DNA of 64,000 nt from Levilactobacillus spicheri DSM 15429 (GTDB taxonomy: Bacteria > Bacillota > Bacilli > Lactobacillales > Lactobacillaceae), in the NCBI RefSeq assembly GCF_001435095.1, contig NZ_AZFC01000002.1:1-64000 (forward strand), read 5' to 3'. The translations under genes and the position numbers were made by a program. This document shows positions 43,805-52,962 of the stretch, one piece after another. The notes under the pieces are model-generated. The model saw nothing but the letters and a program-made list of their open reading frames with translations. It was not told the DNA's origin and ran no database searches. The number at the start of each line of letters is the position of its first letter. Position 1 is the stretch's first letter.

Positions 43805-44365
43805 TTGTTCTTAATGAAAGATATCGTCCGTGACGGCGATCCCGTCCTGCGGCAAGAAGCCGCAGACGTCCAGTTCCCGTTATCTGCGGAGGATCAACAA
43901 CTCGCCAAGGACCTCATGGAATACCTAGTGGTTTCCCAAGATCCAGAACAATGTAAGAAATACGGCTTACGCGCCGGCGTCGGCCTGGCCGCACCCCAGG
44001 TGGGCGTTTCCAAGAAAATGGCCTCGGTCCTGGTGCCCCCAATGGAAGAGGATGGCAAGTCGCCCTTCACCGACGTGATCATTAACCCGGTCATCGTCTC
44101 CGAGTCCGTCCAAGCGGGCGCCTTAACGGAGGGCGAAGGGTGCCTTTCCGTCGATAAAGACGTGCCCGGCTTCGTTCCCCGCCACGACCGGATCACCCTG
44201 CGTTACTACGACGTTAATGGTGAGAAACATCAGATTCGCTTGAAGAACTACCCCGCCATCGTGTGCCAACACGAGATTGACCACCTCCACGGGATTCTCT
44301 TCTACGACCACATCAACCAAGACGATCCCTTCACCCGGGACGACGACATGGTCATGATCGACTAA
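43805..44365 (+). CDS. def: Peptide deformylase
   Basis: The 186-aa metalloenzyme removes the formyl group from nascent proteins. All three motifs are present: GVGLAAPQVGV (motif 1), EGCLS (motif 2) and HEIDHLHG (motif 3). It is a type II enzyme of Gram-positives, with the characteristic insertion (SQDPEQCKKYGLRAG). I choose the TTG at 43805 (MFLMKDIVRDG), 9 bases after GGAGG; the TTG at 43799 is only 3 bases away and the ATG at 43814 is later. It is monocistronic. Confidence 0.96.
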   Translation: MFLMKDIVRDGDPVLRQEAADVQFPLSAEDQQLAKDLMEYLVVSQDPEQCKKYGLRAGVGLAAPQVGVSKKMASVLVPPMEEDGKSPFTDVIINPVIVSESVQAGALTEGEGCLSVDKDVPGFVPRHDRITLRYYDVNGEKHQIRLKNYPAIVCQHEIDHLHGILFYDHINQDDPFTRDDDMVMID

Positions 44366-44375
44366 CCAGTCGACT

Positions 44376-44420
44376 AAAAAAGCGTCATTCATCATTTTTA
44401 CGTGATGAATGACGCTTTTC
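44376..44420. terminator. Bidirectional terminator after def
   Basis: A perfect 14-bp stem (44381-44394 with 44403-44416) with A tracts on one side and T tract on the other, between def and the converging 165-aa gene. Confidence 0.93.
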
Positions 44421-44438
44421 TACTATAGTATGTGTGAT

Positions 44439-44936
44439 TTATTGCACAGCAGGATCATTCAGTTTCTTCAGGTCCTTCAGGTATTCAACCGTCGATTCGT
44501 TCATCAGGTAGGCCACGTCTAGGTGCAACTGGTCATCGTAGACCCAGATATCGCTGACCACGAAGGCTGACCCCGCCACACAGGCTTGGACCTGGTGATC
44601 CGCACTGTAGCTGGCCAAAGCCGCGTTCATCGCCGCTTCCAGTTGGGGCAAGCGCCGTTCGGCCGCCATCCCCACCTGCAGCGTGTATTCGAAGGCCATG
44701 ACGCCCCGGCCCCAAACATCCGCGACCGTCACCGAGGCGGGCAAGGTCCCCTCGTCCTCGGTCAGGACGTCCTGGTTGACCAGGCGCTGCACCGCGGCCT
44801 TGACGGCGACGTCGGTCTCTGCTTGGGCCGAGTGCCGCACGATCCGGGTCGCCCGTTGAACCACCATCCGGTGAATCAACACATAGATCGCCCAGGCAAT
44901 AATAATCCCAATGATGATCTCCACGATAAGTGCCAT
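44439..44936 (-). CDS. Membrane-anchored hypothetical protein (165 aa)
   Basis: One membrane helix at about residues 3-22 (IVEIIIGIIIAWAIYVLIHRM) is followed by a soluble domain of about 140 residues with mixed alpha/beta character and an acidic hinge (NQDVLTEDEGTL). No family is recognised. The helix followed by basic residues (HRMVVQRATR) suggests the C-terminal domain is cytoplasmic. A GGAGGAAA site precedes the ATG. It stands alone, convergent with def and divergent from rpoY, with a perfect 18-bp palindrome about 60 bases upstream. Confidence 0.7.
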   Translation of the reverse strand: MALIVEIIIGIIIAWAIYVLIHRMVVQRATRIVRHSAQAETDVAVKAAVQRLVNQDVLTEDEGTLPASVTVADVWGRGVMAFEYTLQVGMAAERRLPQLEAAMNAALASYSADHQVQACVAGSAFVVSDIWVYDDQLHLDVAYLMNESTVEYLKDLKKLNDPAVQ

Positions 44937-44992
44937 GGCGTTTCCTCCGTTCGTTTTCCACTTGATGACCTTGATTATTTCATAGTTTTTAG

Positions 44993-45010
44993 GAAATGAC
45001 GCGTCATTTC
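44993..45010. promoter_or_regulatory. Perfect 18-bp palindrome upstream of the 165-aa gene
   Basis: GAAATGACGCGTCATTTC is a perfect dyad with no spacer. It lies about 57 bases upstream of the 165-aa gene and just before A/T-rich sequence with a TATGAAATAAT-like -10. It has the form of an operator for a dimeric regulator. Confidence 0.45.
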
Positions 45011-45120
45011 ACGGACAGTTTAGGGATTCTTAACAAAGCCGTGACCCACGAGATGTCCGTCATGATTATCATAGCATGATTCCGCGGCTAGGGGTAATTC
45101 TATACAATCCGCGCAATCTA

Positions 45121-45129
45121 TGCTAAAAT
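45121..45129 (+). promoter_or_regulatory. rpoY-rnjA promoter (extended -10)
   Basis: TGCTAAAAT, the same extended -10 as at def, with TATACA 17 bp upstream as a weak -35. The leader is about 100 bases long. Confidence 0.55.
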
Positions 45130-45233
45130 TATGCTAATTGTTGTGTAAGCAACCCGCAGTTCGGCAAGAACAAATTATCTAATTCGTCGCTTAAGTTAGG
45201 ACGAATTAACTACCATGAAAAGGAGTCTTGTTA

Positions 45234-45452
45234 GTGATTTACAAAGTGTATTACCAAGAAGACAAAAAACGGAATCCTAAGCGCGAGGATACCCACTCTC
45301 TCTATTTGGAGGCGGCCACTGAAGTTGAAGCCCGCGCCCAAGTCGAAGAGCACACGGACCACAATATTGAGTTCATCGAAGCCATCGAAGGCAACACCCT
45401 GGCTTATGAACAACAAAATCCAAACTACAAATTAACGGAGTTCAATGAATGA
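45234..45452 (+). CDS. rpoY: RNA polymerase epsilon subunit RpoY (YkzG)
   Basis: The 72-aa small RNA polymerase subunit of Firmicutes (DUF1447). It begins [27 protein letters not shown] and ends [11 protein letters not shown], both typical. The GTG at 45234 has AAAAGGAG 8 bases upstream; a TTG at 45228 is too close. The stop overlaps the rnjA ATG. Coupling of rpoY to rnjA is conserved in Firmicutes and is what identifies the next gene as RNase J1. Confidence 0.94.
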   Translation: MIYKVYYQEDKKRNPKREDTHSLYLEAATEVEARAQVEEHTDHNIEFIEAIEGNTLAYEQQNPNYKLTEFNE

Positions 45453-47128
45453 ACAAGTTAAACGTCAAAAATAACGAGACCGCTATCTTTGGCGTGGGTG
45501 GATTAGGTGAAATCGGGAAAAACACGTACGGGATCCAATTTCAAGATGAAATCATCTTAATTGATGCCGGCATCAAGTTCCCCGAAGACGAGTTATTGGG
45601 AATCGATTACGTCATTCCCGACTACCAATACCTGGTTGAGAACCAATCCAAAATCAAGGCGCTAGTGATTACCCACGGCCACGAAGACCATATTGGCGGT
45701 ATTCCTTATTTATTGCAATCCATTAACGTGCCGGTCTACGCCGGTCCGTTAGCTTTAGCTCTGATCAAGAACAAGCTTGAAGAACACGGATTACTCAAAT
45801 CAACTGAATTACACGCAATTGATGATGATACGGTGCTTAAGTTCCGTAAAATGAGCGTTTCCTTCTTCCGAACGACCCACTCGATCCCCGATACGCTGGG
45901 AATCGCGGTCCACACGCCGGTCGGAACCATCGTGGAAACCGGGGACTATAAGTTCGACTTAACCCCCGTGACCAACCAGCCGCCTGATCTGCAAAAGATG
46001 GCCAAGCTGGGCGCTGACGGCGTGCTCTGTCTGATGTCTGACAGTACCAACGCCGAACGGCCGATTTGGACCAAGTCCGAAAAATGGGTCGGCAAGTCGA
46101 TTCGCCGCATCTTCGACCAGGTCCAAGGCCGGGTCATCTTCGCGACCTTCGCCTCCAACATCTCACGGATTGAAACGGCCTGTGAGACGGCGCTGGCCCA
46201 CGGTCGTAAGATTGCCGTCTTTGGCCGGTCCATGGAAGCCGCCATCGTCAATGGTCGGGAGTTGGGCTACCTCAACATCCCTGACGAGGCCTTGGTCGAC
46301 GCCAACGCGATTCGTTCCCTCCCTGCCGATAAGGTCATGATCTTATGTACCGGTTCGCAGGGTGAACCCATGGCGGCCCTTTCCCGGATTGCGAACGGTA
46401 CTCACCGGCAGATTTCTATCCAACCTGGTGACACGGTCGTCTTCTCCAGTAACCCAATTCCTGGGAACACGATCTCCGTTAACCGGGTGATCAACGAATT
46501 GGAAGAAGCGGGCGCGACCGTTATCCACGGGAAGGTCAACAACATCCATACCTCGGGTCACGGTGGTCAGGAAGAACAGAAGCTGATGCTCCGGCTGATG
46601 CAACCGAAGTTCTTCATGCCAATTCACGGGGAATACCGGATGCTGAAGATCCACACCGAGTTAGCCGAACAATGTGGGGTTCCGCTGGATCACAGCTTTA
46701 TCCTGCAAAACGGCGATGTCTTGGCCCTGACCAAGGATTCCGCTCGGGTGGCGGGTCACTTCGCTGCCGGCGACGTCTACATTGACGGTTCCGGCATCGG
46801 CGATATCGGCAACGTGGTCCTGCGGGACCGCCAGCTGTTATCCGAAGAAGGTCTTGTCGTGGTTGTCGCAACGATCGACCTCAAAAACCAAGAGATCAAG
46901 GCCGGCCCCGACCTGCTCTCACGAGGATTCGTGTACATGCGTGAATCCGGTGAGTTGTTAAATGAGGGTCGCCGCCGGGTCTTCCAGACCATTCGGCGGG
47001 CCATGCGCAATCCGAAGGCGACCGAAGCCTCGATTCGCAACGCGGTCATCGATGATCTGCAAAACTTCCTGTTTGAAAAGACGGAACGTCACCCAATGAT
47101 TTTACCGATGTTCATTATGACGAAGTAA
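45449..47128 (+). CDS. rnjA: Ribonuclease J1
   Basis: The 559-aa 5'-3' exo- and endoribonuclease is central to mRNA decay and rRNA maturation. The metal motif is complete: [17 protein letters not shown] (HxHxDH). Further motifs are [32 protein letters not shown] and [11 protein letters not shown]. All beta-CASP and C-terminal domains are present at normal length, without the basic tail seen in the J2 gene of this window. It is translationally coupled to rpoY and followed by a terminator. Confidence 0.97.
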   Translation: MNKLNVKNNETAIFGVGGLGEIGKNTYGIQFQDEIILIDAGIKFPEDELLGIDYVIPDYQYLVENQSKIKALVITHGHEDHIGGIPYLLQSINVPVYAGPLALALIKNKLEEHGLLKSTELHAIDDDTVLKFRKMSVSFFRTTHSIPDTLGIAVHTPVGTIVETGDYKFDLTPVTNQPPDLQKMAKLGADGVLCLMSDSTNAERPIWTKSEKWVGKSIRRIFDQVQGRVIFATFASNISRIETACETALAHGRKIAVFGRSMEAAIVNGRELGYLNIPDEALVDANAIRSLPADKVMILCTGSQGEPMAALSRIANGTHRQISIQPGDTVVFSSNPIPGNTISVNRVINELEEAGATVIHGKVNNIHTSGHGGQEEQKLMLRLMQPKFFMPIHGEYRMLKIHTELAEQCGVPLDHSFILQNGDVLALTKDSARVAGHFAAGDVYIDGSGIGDIGNVVLRDRQLLSEEGLVVVVATIDLKNQEIKAGPDLLSRGFVYMRESGELLNEGRRRVFQTIRRAMRNPKATEASIRNAVIDDLQNFLFEKTERHPMILPMFIMTK

Positions 47129-47140
47129 AATGATGGATTA

Positions 47141-47169
47141 AAGGGATGCCTACTCGCATCCCTTTTCTT
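47141..47169 (+). terminator. rnjA terminator
   Basis: AAAGGGATGC pairs with GCATCCTTTT (one G-U), loop CTACTC, and runs into TTTTCTT. Confidence 0.75.
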
Positions 47170-47221
47170 ATGAGCTCTTAAAGTTCTCGGAGAATGACTA
47201 GGCACACTGCGAGAAGTTCGT

Positions 47222-47227
47222 TATAAT
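47222..47227 (+). promoter_or_regulatory. -10 box of the lipid kinase gene
   Basis: Consensus TATAAT about 28 bases upstream of the coding start. The -35 region (TAGGCA) is weak. Confidence 0.55.
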
Positions 47228-47254
47228 AAGAGAGAAAAAATTGAGAGGAGCAGT

Positions 47255-48217
47255 ATGGTGAGTGTCCAGTACTATATCATCTTAAACGAGCATGCGGGGA
47301 GTGGTCGCGCCGGTAACCTGTGGCCTGAAATCCGCCAACGATTGGATGCGGCTCAGGTCCGTTACCAGGTCGCCACCTCCGATTATGCCAACCATGCCAT
47401 CCTTCTAAGCGAGCAATTTGCCAAGCAGCTACCGGATGACGGACAGCAGAACTGGGTCGTCCTCGCGGTTGGCGGCGATGGCACCCTGCACGAGACGTTA
47501 AACGGTTTAACCCGCCAGCCGCGGCAGCATCCGATCCCGGTGGCCTACCTCCCCGTCGGCTCCGGCAACGACTTTGCCCGGGGCATTGGCATGTCCCTGA
47601 ACTGGGAGACCGCCCTCAAGCAGGTCATCGACTGCACCCAGGCCACGGACTATGACCTGGGCACCTATGACGAGACCATCAAGCAGGAGCGCGGGGTCTT
47701 CACCAACAACCTGGGGATCGGCTTTGACGCCGGGATCATCGCCCAGGCGAATCAGTCCAAGGCCAAGATCTGGTTGAACAAGCACCACTTGGGCTCCCTG
47801 TCCTACTTGGCATCGGCCCTCAACGTCTACTACAACCAAACGGGCTTCACCTTAACCGTCCACGTGGGGAACCAACGGGACATTTACCCCAACGCCTTTC
47901 TGGTCACCACCACGAACCACCCCTACTTCGGGGGCGGCGTGCCCATCGTGCCCACGGCGACGTTGACCGACCACCAGCTTCATCTGGTGGTCATCGAGAA
48001 GCCCAACTTCTTTAAGCTCATCTGGCTGGCGTTGCGGCTGATATTCAAGCGTCATTTGACGTCTAAGGCCGTTCACTACTATGCCGCATCAACTATCCAT
48101 CTGACCGTTCCGGCCATCGAATACGGCCAATTAGACGGTGAAGAGATGGGTGGTCGCTTCTTTGACGTCTATACCGGTTTACGTCAGTACCCCTTCTGGA
48201 TCGACGTGACCCTTTAA
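47255..48217 (+). CDS. Diacylglycerol kinase family lipid kinase
   Basis: A 320-aa lipid kinase of the DagK/YegS/BmrU family. The nucleotide-binding motif VGGDGTLHETLNG is at about residues 72-84 and PVGSGNDFARGIG at about 96-108. The C-terminal half has FLVTTTNHPYFGGGVPIVPTATLTD. Members phosphorylate diacylglycerol or other lipids at the membrane surface; the substrate is not readable. A GAGGAG site precedes the ATG. It is transcribed alone and ends at a terminator. Confidence 0.92.
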   Translation: MVSVQYYIILNEHAGSGRAGNLWPEIRQRLDAAQVRYQVATSDYANHAILLSEQFAKQLPDDGQQNWVVLAVGGDGTLHETLNGLTRQPRQHPIPVAYLPVGSGNDFARGIGMSLNWETALKQVIDCTQATDYDLGTYDETIKQERGVFTNNLGIGFDAGIIAQANQSKAKIWLNKHHLGSLSYLASALNVYYNQTGFTLTVHVGNQRDIYPNAFLVTTTNHPYFGGGVPIVPTATLTDHQLHLVVIEKPNFFKLIWLALRLIFKRHLTSKAVHYYAASTIHLTVPAIEYGQLDGEEMGGRFFDVYTGLRQYPFWIDVTL

Positions 48218-48232
48218 TCAGCACCTTATCCT

Positions 48233-48266
48233 GAGCTCACGCCCTATCGGTTGAGCTCTTTTTTTT
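48233..48266 (+). terminator. Terminator of the lipid kinase gene
   Basis: GAGCTCA/TGAGCTC stem with a 12-base loop and eight T residues. Confidence 0.8.
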
Positions 48267-48271
48267 GCGCC

Positions 48272-48318
48272 AAAAAAGCCCGAGGTCACGTCGTTGATGA
48301 CGACGCCCTCGGGCTTTT
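48272..48318. terminator. Terminator of the 68-aa gene
   Basis: AAAAGCCCGAGG against CCTCGGGCTTTT, with an inner CGTCGT/ACGACG stem; T-tract best on the minus strand. Confidence 0.88.
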
Positions 48319-48353
48319 CAGCGACCACTCGGGCCGTTCATTTATTTTTATGA

Positions 48354-48560
48354 TTAGTCTTCCGAAGCATCCATTGCTTCCAGAATCATATCAAGCTGAG
48401 CGCACTTATTGGTCAGATAGGTCATCTCGTTACCATACCGTGGCTCGATGGTCACCGTCTCCGTTCCCGCTTGAACGCCGACCGACTCCTGATGCTTGAG
48501 CGTCGCCAATTGCGAATGCGCCTGACGTGACTCCGCAAGAATCTCCATTCGATTACTCAT
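48354..48560 (-). CDS. Small hypothetical protein (68 aa)
   Basis: A short soluble, helical protein beginning MSNRMEILAESRQAHSQLATLKHQE and ending in an acidic tail (MILEAMDASED). No family is recognised. The ATG at 48560 lies downstream of AAAGGAG (12 bases) and GAAGG (2 bases); the longer reading to 48635 has no site. A dedicated terminator follows. GC-rich codon use suits the chromosome. Confidence 0.65.
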   Translation of the reverse strand: MSNRMEILAESRQAHSQLATLKHQESVGVQAGTETVTIEPRYGNEMTYLTNKCAQLDMILEAMDASED

Positions 48561-48721
48561 AACCTTCAACAACTCCTTTAACAAGATTTCGTGATGATTT
48601 TTAGGTTCCAAATGACTACTGGAAGATAATACCACGCGTTTTTGGATTTGTTAACGATTATCTTAATTTTTTTCGGCGAATAACCGAATTTGGACAGAAA
48701 GGCGGTTACATTCTTCGGGTT

Positions 48722-50326
48722 TTACTTCAACGTTCCGGCAAAGGACGGCATGAAGTACTTACTGATCGACTGAACCGAAACGTTTTGCCCCGGTTGCGGT
48801 GCCGCAACGAATTGATTGTTGCCTAAGTAGATCGCATCGTGGTAGGTCGATCCGTGGCTGCCCCAGAACAGGATGTCGCCTGGCTTGGCAGATCCCACGG
48901 AATGCGTGGTGACCATGGCCTCTTGGGCCGTCGTGCTATGTGGCAGACTAACGCCCAGCGCATGCTGGTACACGTAGGCTACCAGCCCAGAACAGTCCAT
49001 GCCGCTCAGAGAAGAGCCGCCCCAGACGTACGGGATGTCGGCCGACGCCAATTTGAGTGCCAACCCGGTGACGGAACCGCTGGTCAAGCCGGCCGTTGAC
49101 TTCTTGGTCTGCTTAGAACTGCTGCTTGTCGTGACCTTAGCAGCCGACGAGGCACTGGCACTGGTCGTGGCCGTCGATGAGGTGCTCGTAGCACTGCTAC
49201 TCGTGGCCGTGGTCGAACTGGTGCTCGATTGGGCCGTCGTGGTGGCGGCACTAGTCTGGGTGCTGGTCTGGTTCGCTGAGCTGGCGACCGTTGCGCTGTA
49301 GGTCGTTGGTGTCTGAACCTTCTTCACAGCCTTCTTCTTGGTCACGGGCTTAGCGGTTACCTGACGCGTGCTGGTCGCACTGGTCGTCGCCGTTGCCTGG
49401 CTGGTCGTCGTCTTTGCTGCGCTAGCCTTTGACGACGTTACAGCCGTAGCTACCTTGGGCGTGGCCTGAACGGTCCGCTTAGTCGCTGACGGCGTTGAAC
49501 TGCTCGTGGCCGCCGCGACCGAGGCCTGCGTTTGGGCGGATGAGGTGCTCGTAGCAGCTACCGTACTCGTGGATTGCGTCGCTGAACTGTTGCTCGTCGA
49601 CTGGCTCGCCGACGTTGCTGCGCGACTGGTACTGGTCGACGCACTGGTTGATTGTGCCTTGGAGACCGGTGTCGTGCTGGTCGTCGCGTGCTTTAACGTT
49701 GGCGTGGACGACTGGCTGGCACTCGCGACCGCGCTGGTTGCTGAACTGGCCGTCGCGGTGCTGGACTCAGAAGTGGTCGATGAACTCTGCCGTTGCTGTT
49801 GTTGGCTCGCCGCGGCCTGTTGCTGGGCTAGGATCTGCGCCTGAAAGGCACTCGCCTTTTGGGTGACCTGGTGTGTGACCGACGGCGTCGTGGTCGTCGT
49901 GGCTTCCGTCCCCGTGGCATCCGCCTTAGCGGCACTCGCCGTTTGTGGAATGACCAGCTTTTGGCCGACGCTCAGCATGTCTCCCGTTAAGTGGTTAGCC
50001 GTTTGGAGCTTGGCCACCGTGGTGTGGTAATGCTGCGCCAGATCCCACAGCGTATCCCCAGACTTGACCGTATACGTTAAATTCTGTGCTTTGTTCGTAT
50101 TAACTTGCAACCGTTGCCCCACAAAAATCAGGTCGGTCTTGGTGTCTAGTGAGTTTTGCTCTTCCAGGGTCTCGATTGACACACCGTACTTTTGAGACAA
50201 TCCCCAAACGGTGTCCCCCGCCTGGACTTGAACGCTGTTCGCGCTCGCGGTCACGCCGGCAGCCAAGGCCCCGAGCGCGCCAACCACGCCAACCGCAACT
50301 TTAGTTTTTCGTTGACCTGTACTCAT
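48722..50326 (-). CDS. LysM-NlpC/P60 peptidoglycan hydrolase with long S/T/A linker
   Basis: A 534-aa secreted cell-wall hydrolase. Signal peptide at about 1-29 (VAVGVVGALGALAAGVTASA), LysM domains at about 32-76 and 82-127 (QAGDTVWGLSQKYGVS, KSGDTLWDLAQHYHTT), then about 285 residues almost purely Ser/Thr/Ala with scattered Val and Lys. An NlpC/P60 domain lies at about 420-534, with catalytic Cys in GMDCSGLVAY and His in STYHDAIYLG. It should cleave stem-peptide bonds, probably D-Glu to the diamino acid, at the septum or wall. The linker is likely wall-spanning and may be O-glycosylated. Confidence 0.93.
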   Translation of the reverse strand: MSTGQRKTKVAVGVVGALGALAAGVTASANSVQVQAGDTVWGLSQKYGVSIETLEEQNSLDTKTDLIFVGQRLQVNTNKAQNLTYTVKSGDTLWDLAQHYHTTVAKLQTANHLTGDMLSVGQKLVIPQTASAAKADATGTEATTTTTPSVTHQVTQKASAFQAQILAQQQAAASQQQQRQSSSTTSESSTATASSATSAVASASQSSTPTLKHATTSTTPVSKAQSTSASTSTSRAATSASQSTSNSSATQSTSTVAATSTSSAQTQASVAAATSSSTPSATKRTVQATPKVATAVTSSKASAAKTTTSQATATTSATSTRQVTAKPVTKKKAVKKVQTPTTYSATVASSANQTSTQTSAATTTAQSSTSSTTATSSSATSTSSTATTSASASSAAKVTTSSSSKQTKKSTAGLTSGSVTGLALKLASADIPYVWGGSSLSGMDCSGLVAYVYQHALGVSLPHSTTAQEAMVTTHSVGSAKPGDILFWGSHGSTYHDAIYLGNNQFVAAPQPGQNVSVQSISKYFMPSFAGTLK

Positions 50327-50806
50327 TCACACACACGTCCTTTATCCCGTAATTTTTCTGATGATGCAGCCCATGACGCCTTAAATCGTTTTCAGGCAGT
50401 CATGGTGGTTCACAGTGAATACGAATCACAAACTTATCTTACCACACGTTTTGCGCGTTTCTTGTGAATTATTAAGGATTTCTTAATGGATTTTAGTGCT
50501 GAAACGTTTGTTCGAGGAAAACGGTTTCTATTTTAAGGAACCGGCTGAAAGCCCATTATAGCAAGGACCCCGTTTCGGTTAAAAGCAAACACCGGTTCGT
50601 TTCGAAATACCAAGCATTTTTCCCAGAATGGGGATTCTGCTACACTCAGGCTTCTCAACCGTTTACTTGTATGATACACGTTTACCATGAACCCCCATTT
50701 TGTATCCTACAGTTAGCCGTTGACCCGGTGCATTTGTGAAATGCTATTTTAGCCCACAAAAAAACGGAGGATCGTCCTCCGTTAGTTCGTTCATCACCTT
50801 TTCTGC
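50327..50806. other. Intergenic region between the LysM-P60 and DUF1002 genes
   Basis: About 480 bases without a gene. The right end holds the DUF1002 terminator. The left part should carry the LysM-P60 promoter on the minus strand: a TGG-TAAGAT extended -10 candidate lies near 50437-50446, with an AAAGGA site before the ATG. The middle has no frame with a ribosome binding site and no strong hairpin. A long upstream control region is common for wall hydrolase genes. Confidence 0.4.
50758..50782 (-). terminator. Terminator of the DUF1002 gene
   Basis: ACGGAGGA/TCCTCCGT stem with a short loop and seven T residues on the minus strand. Confidence 0.88.
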
Positions 50807-51844
50807 TTACCCGAAGAGCCCCTTGAAGAAGCTCACGATCTTATCCCAGATCTGGGCGATAAAGTTCTCCGCCTTCTGAGCATCGGCACTATTCGCAAAA
50901 TCCTTCACGCTGGCCATCTTGTTCCCAATACTGTTCGCCAGGTTATTGGCCACCTTGGTGACGTTGGTCACGTAGCTCTTACTCGTTGAGACCGGTGCTT
51001 GCTGCACCTTACTCAGGGCAACGGAAATGTTGTTGATCTGCGTTTGCGTCGTTTGGCTCGAGATGCCCTGCTTAGCTAACGCCTTCTCCAGCATCGCGGC
51101 AATGTCGTCCTTGGTGGCTAAGTCACTGCCGTTCTGCCGTTGTTTGGCCAGGTCGGATGAGACCGACCCCACCGCCGACATCAACTTGCCGGGATACTTC
51201 TTATCATCACTGTTCGAATTGATAGCTGGCTGAGTGGCGTCCAGCACACCGTTCGCCGCCTGCGTGTTCTGCGCGTTCAGGGTCAATCCGTCCGTGGCCA
51301 AGGCCTTATAGACCCCCGTGAGGGCCGACTCGCCGGAAACCGACTTGTCCGCCGTCACCGTGATGATCACGTCCTTGACCCCGGCCATCGTTGCCACCAT
51401 CGCGTACTGTTGCGAGGTGACCTGGGTAATATTATTGCTTCCATTATAATCAGCGATGTTGACCTTCACACCCGTCCCGGGATCCGCGGGGGCCAGCGAG
51501 ACCGAACTGATCATGCTGGCATCGGTGGTGCCCGCCGAGTTCAGGTACTGGGCGTAGTCACTCCCCGTGGCGGTCAACGCCGTGTAGTTCGACTTGACCC
51601 CCAGTGCGGTGGCCACCGTATCTTTATCTTCACTGGCCAGGCCGGCGCCGTAAACCACGTAGGCCTTCGAGAGTGCCTTGGTCTGCACGGTGCTGCCGCT
51701 GGTGGCCGAAGAACTGCTATCCGTCACGCTACTGCTGGTACCGGTCGTGTCGGTCGTATCGGCCTGCGCCACCAGGGTGTGACTCCCCAGCGTCAGTGCA
51801 GCCGCGACCGTGGCCAGCCCGAGAATGAATCGTTTTAATGTCAT
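50807..51844 (-). CDS. Secreted DUF1002 domain protein
   Basis: A 345-aa exported protein. Signal peptide at about 1-28 (FILGLATVAAALTLGSHTLVAQA), a Thr/Ser-rich segment to about 52, then the DUF1002 domain (VVYGAGLASEDKDTVATALGV, SSVSLAPADPGTGVKVNIADYNGSNNIT, MVATMAGVKDVIITVTAD). The C-terminal region is helical and amphipathic (FIAQIWDKIVSFFKGLFG). No anchor is seen. Function of DUF1002 is unknown; its place between two wall hydrolases suggests an envelope role. The gene ends in its own terminator. Confidence 0.88.
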   Translation of the reverse strand: MTLKRFILGLATVAAALTLGSHTLVAQADTTDTTGTSSSVTDSSSSATSGSTVQTKALSKAYVVYGAGLASEDKDTVATALGVKSNYTALTATGSDYAQYLNSAGTTDASMISSVSLAPADPGTGVKVNIADYNGSNNITQVTSQQYAMVATMAGVKDVIITVTADKSVSGESALTGVYKALATDGLTLNAQNTQAANGVLDATQPAINSNSDDKKYPGKLMSAVGSVSSDLAKQRQNGSDLATKDDIAAMLEKALAKQGISSQTTQTQINNISVALSKVQQAPVSTSKSYVTNVTKVANNLANSIGNKMASVKDFANSADAQKAENFIAQIWDKIVSFFKGLFG

Positions 51845-51947
51845 AATTGTCCTCTTCTTTCACTTTGTTGGTCCCCTGCCCACTCATTCAGTATAGCAGG
51901 TCACTAACCTAAGGGGGGCAAACTTCCGCGACCTTAGAGGATTCTTA

Positions 51948-52841
51948 TTATTGCCAGAACCGGCGAGCGCCCGCGTATTCGGCGGCGTACTTGGCCGTGG
52001 TCATCGGGATCAACTCGACCGCGTAGCCGGGCTTCGGTGAATGGAGCATCTGTCCCTTCCCGGCGTACAGCGCCACGTGATGGATCTGACCGCGGCCGTG
52101 GTCGGTCGCAAAGAAGATCAGGTCCCCAATGGCCAGCTCTTCCGGGGCGACCGGATACCCGTTGGCAAACTGGTCCTGGGCATCCCGGGGAATCGCGTAA
52201 TCGAGTGCCCGGTGCAGCGCATAAATGAAGCCCGAACAGTCAAATCCTTGTGGCGTGATGCCGCCCCACAGGTACGGTGTCTCCAGGAACTGCCGCCCCA
52301 AGGCCAACAACCGGTCACCATCGTTGGCGCCGTTCACGCTCAACTTGGCCGCGCTGGCCGCAATGGCCCCCGGGCCCAGTGGCGTCAAGACCTTGATCTG
52401 TTCGGCATCCTGTCCCGTGGTCGTCAGAATCGTGCCCAGCGGGAGGGTCAACTGGGGCTGCCCCTGAGCATCCAGTAACGCCGTCTGGGGCTGCACTAAG
52501 CGAACCGTGGTCGTGGGGTAATCCAGCTCATCATCGTTAGCGGTCAATTGGCTCACCGGAATCCAGCCAGGATACCCGCGCCGTTCCTGCCGATTGGCTT
52601 GGCGGGTCACGAAGACGTGGGCCCACTGCCCTTCGATACGGTCTAAGATGACCCGGTCGTTAAAGAGGGCCTCCGTGACCAGCACGTTTTGATCCGCTAA
52701 GCGTTCCCGGTCCTGATCGGTCAACTTGCCCAGCCAGGCTGCCAGGTCGCCATCGTTCAAGTAGTCCTGATCCGTCTTCGTCGCACTAGTCGGGGTCGCC
52801 CAAACCAGCGCCGTAGGGACCTTTACCCGTCGAATTTCCAT
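51948..52841 (-). CDS. SH3-like/NlpC-P60 endopeptidase (YkfC-like)
   Basis: A 297-aa cysteine peptidase. Two SH3-like regions cover about 1-165 (PTALVWATPTSA, GYPGWIPVSQLTAND). The NlpC/P60 domain at about 170-297 has catalytic Cys in GFDCSGFIYAL and His in IHHVALYAG, with a third polar residue in LHSPKPG. The layout resembles gamma-D-glutamyl-L-diamino-acid endopeptidases (YkfC, DPP VI), which recycle stem peptides. There is no signal peptide, so a cytoplasmic recycling role is likely. RBS GGAGGCGG precedes the ATG. Confidence 0.88.
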   Translation of the reverse strand: MEIRRVKVPTALVWATPTSATKTDQDYLNDGDLAAWLGKLTDQDRERLADQNVLVTEALFNDRVILDRIEGQWAHVFVTRQANRQERRGYPGWIPVSQLTANDDELDYPTTTVRLVQPQTALLDAQGQPQLTLPLGTILTTTGQDAEQIKVLTPLGPGAIAASAAKLSVNGANDGDRLLALGRQFLETPYLWGGITPQGFDCSGFIYALHRALDYAIPRDAQDQFANGYPVAPEELAIGDLIFFATDHGRGQIHHVALYAGKGQMLHSPKPGYAVELIPMTTAKYAAEYAGARRFWQ

Positions 52842-52931
52842 AAATTAACCGCCTCCAAATCCTTTACCCCAATCTTACCAATAATCACCGCAAGTTACTA
52901 GATTCTGAGGGCGTTTCACCCCTAAAAACAC

Positions 52932-52957
52932 AAAAAAGGGGCGTCAATCAGCCCCTT
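52932..52957 (-). terminator. Transketolase terminator
   Basis: AAGGGGC/GCCCCTT stem with an 8-base loop and six T residues on the minus strand. Confidence 0.88.
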
Positions 52958-52962
52958 AATGG

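Noticed and set aside
48999-49844. Hydrophobic Val/Ala/Leu-rich plus-strand frames antisense to the LysM-P60 linker
   Set aside because: They are the reverse reading of the S/T/A repeats; the apparent membrane segments are artefacts.
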